In this document: positions 59,541-64,000 of the stretch, one piece after another
How positions within the stretch are numbered: position 1 is the stretch's first letter
Layout: the number at the start of each line of letters is the position of its first letter
From: Dasypus novemcinctus
Taxonomy: Eukaryota; Chordata; Mammalia; Cingulata; Dasypodidae
Length of the DNA: 64,000 nucleotides
Direction: 5' to 3'
Assembly (NCBI RefSeq): GCF_030445035.2
Contig: NC_080694.1
Coordinates: 69,207,147 to 69,271,146 of the forward strand
The notes under the pieces: model-generated
What the model was told of the DNA's origin: nothing
The model's database searches: none
The model's input: the letters and a program-made list of their open reading frames with translations, nothing else
Made by a program: the position numbers and the translations under genes

Positions 59541-60639
59541 CTAGATTCCATTTGTGCCTAATAATCTTAAACCTCAGCCTCACCAAAAAACAGGCCAGAC
59601 CCCTCTAATAACAACCCTTACCCAGGCTGTAAATCTTTCCAGCAGACAGAATTTATCCAACACCACAGTTCCTGGATGTTTCCATCTCAGAATTCAGAAC
59701 CAGTCACAGAACTGGTTCTTCTTAGGTCTTAATTGGAATTTTAAAAACCTAGGCACATATAACAATCAAAATAGTGCATTCCTTTCCTTCCTTTGCTGAA
59801 TGCACTTTTTTCCTTCCCCCAAAGGATTTGCTAATAAGAGATGTCTGAGTTTTGTCCTTTCCAAGAATCTGGTGCACCAGCAACTTTACAGCTTGGCTCA
59901 GAACATAAGGGATTTCTTATAATAACAAGAAACAATTTAAGAACTATCCTCAGCCATGGATAAATTAAGTTTATTTTACTCTACACCTGACATAGCTTTG
60001 CTATCCTCAACACTTCCTGTTTGAAGATCTAAAACTATAACTTTAAAACTCCATACTATTTCCCTTATAACTTGGGAGGAGGGGTACTGAGAAAAAAAGT
60101 TGGCTTGTTTTGTGACAGGAGATTCTGAGAAGGGCAAATATTTACTCTTGAAATCATTAAGGGGAAAAACTGCAAATGTTTCTTCTTACTCTAGTAATGA
60201 CATCATTTGTCGTTCAATACCAGAAACCTCCTGGTCCTGACATGATACATTATTGTTTTAAATACAATCATAATTTATATTACTCTTTCATTTCTCTTTC
60301 TTTTCCCTGAATTTGGGTTCACTTCTTGGTAGAAATAACTTAAAGAGTTCATTTTTTATCTCAGTTAACATTTGTCTTTCCTTTGTGTATCTGAACATGT
60401 ACTAGAGGGAGATGATCATTTTCCTTTTAGTCTTATCTGCTTGGACCCCTCTCTCCTATTACATCCACCCCAATATTATTACCACTATTCATAAAAGTGA
60501 GTAATAGCTCTTTGCAAAAGTATGCAAAGAAATCCTTTCAAGTGGGGTATTTAGATTTAAAGTAGAAGTGCTCAACAGAGTAACTTGTATTCATAGTCAT
60601 TACAGAAAATGAGCAAATCCTTCAGCATCCCCACCCACT
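59541..60639. other. Unassigned sequence, about 1.1 kb
   Basis: No gene or clear repeat recognised. An ancient LTR or ERV internal piece is possible in 59560-59800 but unsupported. Confidence 0.35.
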
Positions 60640-62225
60640 GCCTTTTCTCCCTGGGACTGATGTATTCAAATAATTCCTCCCTACCAGCTTCTAGTTGATT
60701 TTGAGCACTATGCTCTTAGGGCCTCCTGACACCTGGCACAGGTAGAAATGGGCCCTGCATGAGTTTTAGTCCAGCTCTTGTCCTCCTGCCTCATGATGGG
60801 CTAGTGCAATATTGCTTCATCAGAAGCTTGGGGCAGGGACTGCAGACTTGCTCAGGCCTGATGCTTGAAGGAAGAAGGAAGTTTGCAGATTGTTCCTCTG
60901 CAAACACATTCTTGGTGATGTTGCCAACTTCTTGGTAGAGTTGACACACCTGCGGCTTTCAGACGCCCATGGCTGATCCTGCTCATCCATGGGTGAGACC
61001 AACCTGTGGCTCTTTTCAGAGAGCATTGTAGTTAACATGTTCCTCATGAATTTTGTGCTTCTTGACCATTTTGTGTTCTGCCCAAAATGGGTGAGCCCTT
61101 TCCTGGGAAGGTCCTGTTGTTTTGGAACCTTCTTCCTCTTTTGTATTTTAGTTAGAACTCAAGCTGGTTCTGCTGCCTGGTGAGCTCCTCCACATCCAGC
61201 TGTGGACTCTTGATCTTGTCTCTGGAGTCCTGCTCAGGAACTGGTTGTCCAGCTCAGCAGACTCATGGCCTCATCCAGCCTGGGGCCATCTTTGTTCAGG
61301 TCATTTAATGGTAGCATCCATCTGATTAGTTGTATCTTCCAAGTAACTGTTTAGTTCATGTTTCTGCTTTACTCCAAAATCTGAACTCTGCAGCTTAAAA
61401 GCAAGTTTATGCTTGAAAGCCTGTGATCATCCAGCTGCTGCCATGGGGACACCAAGCCACCTGCTATTTAGACATCCTTCTCCAGCATTTTCACAGCCAA
61501 GTCCATCTCTTGTCTCTTGTGGATCTGTCTTTCCAGCTCCTTTTCAACATCCAGTCATAATTGTGTCTCCTCCTTTCAATGCTGTTATAGAAACGGTGCT
61601 CACTCCAATCTGTTTACTCATGTGAGGGGATGAAATTTTCCTACCCCATAGGTGATGACTCCATTGGTTATGGCTGGGGGGCTGCCTTTGATTTATGTCA
61701 GGTCGAGTTAAGTCAGGGTCTATGAACTCCAAACCTTGTTAAGGGAACCCCTAACAAAGCTTCCTTGGTTCACTCAGTGCTTGCCCTTCTGAAGTTCTGT
61801 CTTGCTTGGATTCTGATATGTAGGAGCTTCATCTTTAGTTGTTCCATTTTCTTCTTGCAAGGTAATAACCCTGTTGTTTGCAACTTCAAGCTCCCCTTCA
61901 GTTTAATGTTTGGATTTTTCTAAAGCATCTACTTTTGCCTCAAGGTTGTTTACAGTAGTATTAGGATAACCCTGGACTTCCTCCATTTAGTTGTTCTGGT
62001 CCAGAGTTGCAGGAATCTGACCATCTTCTTCATGCCTTCACAGCTGTTCCCATCCTTGAGACACACTGAAACACCTGAAACTCCATCTGGGTGTCAAAAC
62101 CTTCTCCTTTCACACTGATATCAGTGTCAACAATATTAAGACTCACTGAGAGACCAGCAATTCTAACTCCTTCTTCCACCATGAGGTCATTGGGTTCATA
62201 GGTTTTGTGAGAAGTTCCTTTTCAT
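60640..62225 (-). pseudogene. RUFY3: RUFY3 processed pseudogene (5'-truncated, FYVE isoform)
   Basis: RUFY3 is a RUN- and FYVE-domain adaptor in neurons and endolysosomal transport. Short blocks match it, in order, on the minus strand: end of the RUN domain (about 62220-62090), 'LKDGNS' (about 62050), 'NNLEAKVDALEKSK' (about 61955-61910), 'LEVANNRVITLQEE' (about 61895-61850), a coiled coil with 'RQEMDLAVKMLEKDV' (about 61525-61475), 'VEELTRQQNQLE' (about 61190-61150), 'SPMDEQDQPW' (about 60990-60960), and a C-terminus 'LMKQY.TSP' with TGA at 60791-60793. About 12 codons of the FYVE finger are missing. Blocks from many exons run together without introns, so it is a retrocopy. Frames shift repeatedly, with stops. 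A ~180-bp extra segment (61581-61759) interrupts it. The ORF at 60820-61047 is a slice. About 140 bp past the stop may be 3' UTR; no poly(A) or TSD is clear. Confidence 0.88.
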
Positions 62226-62227
62226 TG

Positions 62228-62456
62228 TGTTGTGGAAGTTGAGAGGTTCAATAATTGCATATGGAGGAGAGGACACAGTAACAATTTTGGGAAGGAAAAA
62301 AAGAATTTACTTATGAGTGGCTAGGCTCAGGAGATTCTCTGTTCAAAAACCCAGCCTCAGATAAGATTTTCAGGTTATTTTTATAAAGAGGAAGAGCTAT
62401 ATGGTCCTTTGTTTGAGTCTTCGATAAACTTGAGTTAATACATATTTCCTACATTC
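62228..62456 (-). mobile_element. Older LTR-like sequence, antisense, left part
   Basis: On the minus strand there is a TATA-like 'ataaaaataacctg' (about 62375), and AGTAAA in 'ataagtaaattc' about 60 bp downstream, a spacing typical of an LTR U3/R junction. It directly abuts the RUFY3 copy. The solo LTR at 62463 is inserted into it, and it may continue from 63359. Confidence 0.45.
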
Positions 62457-62499
62457 TGGGTATGCGGCGGCTTGCTCGGTCGGTAGAGGTGGGGTCTGG

Positions 62500-62600
62500 C
62501 TGCGGACGAGGGGTCGGTCCCGCTTGGGACGAGGGGTCGGTCCCACCTGGGACGAGGGGTCGGTCCGGCAGCAGACGAGGGATCGGTCTCACAAGGGGTT
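62500..62600 (-). repeat. ~30-bp tandem units in LTR R/U5
   Basis: 'gacgaggggtcggtccc' or close variants occur at about 62506, 62530, 62558 and 62575, giving four short units. They lie downstream of the TATA box, so would be in the transcript leader. Confidence 0.8.
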
Positions 62601-62772
62601 GCGCGGTTCGGCTGACGGGGTCGCCCGGCGAAGCCGGCGACGAAGGGGTCGCCCGGAGAAGCAGGCGACGAACTGGGGACAAGGGAGGCCAGGCCCTTGT
62701 CGGGGGCTCTCAGGACTGGAGGGCGCACGGCAGAAGAACTACCGCGGAGACAAGGTAAACACGCAAGTCCAC

Positions 62773-62778
62773 TTTACT
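62773..62778 (-). promoter_or_regulatory. LTR poly(A) signal AGTAAA
   Basis: AGTAAA about 20 bp downstream of the TATA box in the minus orientation, a variant hexamer used in some retroviral LTRs. Confidence 0.5.
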
Positions 62779-62794
62779 GAGGGAGAGGCAACAG

Positions 62795-62802
62795 TTTTAT
62801 AG
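62795..62802 (-). promoter_or_regulatory. LTR TATA box CTATAAAA
   Basis: Minus-strand CTATAAAA. Transcription would start about 25 bp further (near 62770) and run leftward toward the RUFY3 pseudogene. Confidence 0.75.
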
Positions 62803-62818
62803 GGGCTGGGGAAGGCTG

Positions 62819-62951
62819 ATTGGTCGAAGCCACGCCCTGTTCTGATTGGTTGCCGGCGAAAGGTCAGTGGGCGGTACTGGACGGGGGAGGGGTGGTGGTT
62901 AGGGATTGGCTGTCGCTGTTGCTGGGGGAAGGGGCAGGGTTTCGGGATTGG
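62819..62951 (-). promoter_or_regulatory. Four CCAAT boxes in the LTR U3
   Basis: CCAAT on the minus strand at 62819-62823, 62845-62849, 62905-62909 and 62947-62951. The first two lie 20-50 bp upstream of the TATA box. The pattern supports an NF-Y-type promoter; activity is inference. Confidence 0.7.
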
Positions 62952-62989
62952 TGGCTGCTGTTGCTGGGGTGGAGGGCAGACTTGAGTTT

Positions 62990-63115
62990 CCCGCCCACGC
63001 CTGGCTGTTGCTGCTGTCGGGGGAGGGGAAAAGGGCGGGCTGGATTTTTCCGCCCACACCTGGCTGTTGCTGCTGTCGGGGGAGGGGAAAAGGGCAGACT
63101 GGAATTTTCTGCCCT
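62990..63115 (-). repeat. 59-bp direct repeat in LTR U3
   Basis: 'cctggctgttgctgctgtcg' followed by 'ggggaggggaaaagggc' occurs at 63000 and 63059, a 59-bp period, with a partial, more diverged unit just to the left (about 62945-62990). Placed upstream of the CCAAT/TATA module, it looks like duplicated enhancer elements. Confidence 0.85.
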
Positions 63116-63358
63116 GCGCCTGCGCAGGGAGAAAGAAGGCATCGTGTGGCACCATCCGGGAGGAGGGGCGGCCGTGGAAGCATGGCTGCCGAGAAGGGGA
63201 GACCCGAGGGCACTCTGCGCCCATGCCGAACTTCCTTCAGGGGTGGCGGTGAGTTCGACCAGCCACCCTATTATGGGGGCAGCGGCTTGGCCTACCGCGG
63301 CCGCTCCCCCGCCAGGCCAGCAAACCACGCTTCAGCCCGAGGGGTGACCGCATGGGTA

Positions 63359-64000
63359 GGCTTGAATTAACATATTTAGCATGCATCCTCCTTGAATATT
63401 CAAAGTCTATAGAACTTACTTTGTTAATTGGTTTCCCAGGACTGGAGTGGTTGGCATGGTTATGAAAGGTGAAGCTGCAGCCTTCCATTGTGTGACACAC
63501 ACAGCCCAGGTTAATTATAAAGAGACACACAGTCCCCCACCCATAGCTCATATCATTTCACCCCTTTATGCTAGCTTAACTTGCTAAGCTTTGGCATAAT
63601 TATGGTTGGAGTTATGAAGTGGGTGACTGTTTATTGTTTTGATTGATTACCCCACTTATTAATTTCCTAGTGAGGGCCTAAAGACAAAGCCCCTGGGTAA
63701 CCTCCGGGGCTTTTTTCTGTCTTCATAAGAAGTTCTCTTCCAGAATTCTGGTGGTGGGGGACCCTAGCAGCCATCTTGGGGGTTACTGGTGTTTATGTGG
63801 ATTTCTTGCCAGGCTTCAGATCCATTTATTAACTTTTATTTTCTTTTAGAGAGTTTACACCTTTAATCTTAAAGGGGAGCTGAAGGGAGATGATTCTTTT
63901 TCTGTAGCTATTTCCTCCTGGCCATGGGCTATAGTCCCGACCTGACAAGGTGTAAACATTTTGTTTTTTAATTTTGACTGGAGGAAGATGAGTTTGGCAT
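63359..64000 (-). mobile_element. Probable continuation of the older LTR-like sequence
   Basis: After the solo LTR, non-CpG sequence resumes. On the minus strand, 'acccccaagatggctgctag' (about 63750) is reminiscent of ERV LTR U3 sequences. No coding region is recognised up to the window end. The class is not determined. Confidence 0.35.

Larger units (their letters stand above)
62457..63358 (-). mobile_element. CpG-rich solo LTR of a class II-type ERV, 6-bp TSD
   Basis: The element (62463-63352, 890 bp) begins TGCGG and ends CCGCA, a perfect terminal inverted repeat with the TG...CA required of LTRs. It is flanked by perfect 'tgggta' at 62457-62462 and 63353-63358. A 6-bp TSD is typical of class II (ERVK/betaretrovirus-like) elements. 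On the minus strand U3 has direct repeats, four CCAAT boxes, a TATA box (CTATAAAA) and an AGTAAA signal. R/U5 carries tandem units of about 30 bp. No internal viral gene is present, so the provirus was lost by LTR-LTR recombination. High CpG content, unlike all flanking DNA, and intact ends imply recent insertion. The 175-, 161- and 154-residue readings here are non-coding. Confidence 0.92.

Noticed and set aside
62820-63347. 175-codon plus-strand frame and 161- and 154-codon frames in the GC-rich block; CpG island as a host promoter
   Set aside because: The block is a solo LTR with TSD and TG...CA ends. Low stop density is due to high GC. The CpG richness is explained by a young LTR.

Overview
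This is mammalian nuclear DNA, most likely from an armadillo (Dasypus lineage, Xenarthra). The main evidence is about a dozen tRNA-derived SINEs of the DAS type. They have a tRNA-like head, a body with 'ctccttgacc..tggagctggccc' and an A-rich 'aaataaataaatct' tail. The LINE-1 family also has an unusually long 3' UTR of about 3 kb. MIR, L2 and MER5A fossils confirm a placental mammal. The species call is an inference from repeat content.

I find no intact host protein-coding gene. The window is a gene-poor, repeat-dense interval with several dead genes or gene copies: (i) an olfactory receptor pseudogene, minus strand, 16193-17137, with one in-frame TAG; (ii) a processed pseudogene of RUFY3 (FYVE-containing isoform), minus strand, about 60640-62225; (iii) a 970-bp retrocopied noncoding transcript at 37645-38614 with a perfect 16-bp target-site duplication (TSD) and poly(A), carrying a synapsin-3 (SYN3) exon in antisense with its splice-site flanks; (iv) two 3'-UTR-like tracts of unknown parent (23195-24005 and 37310-39230).

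Layout: 0-3.2 kb holds old repeats and a 5'-inverted L1. 3.26-8.58 kb is a large minisatellite (about 75-bp unit, about 70 copies). A ~0.4-kb sequence at 8.58-8.96 kb recurs in direct orientation at 18.58-19.2 kb, bracketing a decayed endogenous retrovirus (10.3-13.35 kb) and the olfactory receptor pseudogene. 19.2-24.0 kb mixes L1 tails, DAS-SINEs and unique DNA. 24.0-37.2 kb is a nested L1 complex: a nearly full-length minus-strand L1 (24.8-36.56 kb) with a plus-strand L1 3' UTR inserted in its 5' UTR. 37.3-41.3 kb is mostly unique DNA interrupted by the SYN3-antisense retrocopy. 41.3-59.5 kb is again L1 and SINE mosaic, with a Tigger fragment. 60.6-62.2 kb is the RUFY3 retropseudogene. 62.46-63.35 kb is a CpG-rich solo LTR with 6-bp TSD, inserted into an older LTR-like sequence that runs to the window end.

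There is no operon or pathway here. The biology is retrotransposition: L1 machinery, which in this lineage supplied the enzymes for DAS-SINEs and the processed copies, has repeatedly rewritten the interval, and nested TSDs give a relative chronology. I found no new enzymatic or defence system. The most distinctive observations are the SYN3-antisense retrocopy, the minisatellite, the young solo LTR and the tandem-unit L1 5' UTRs.
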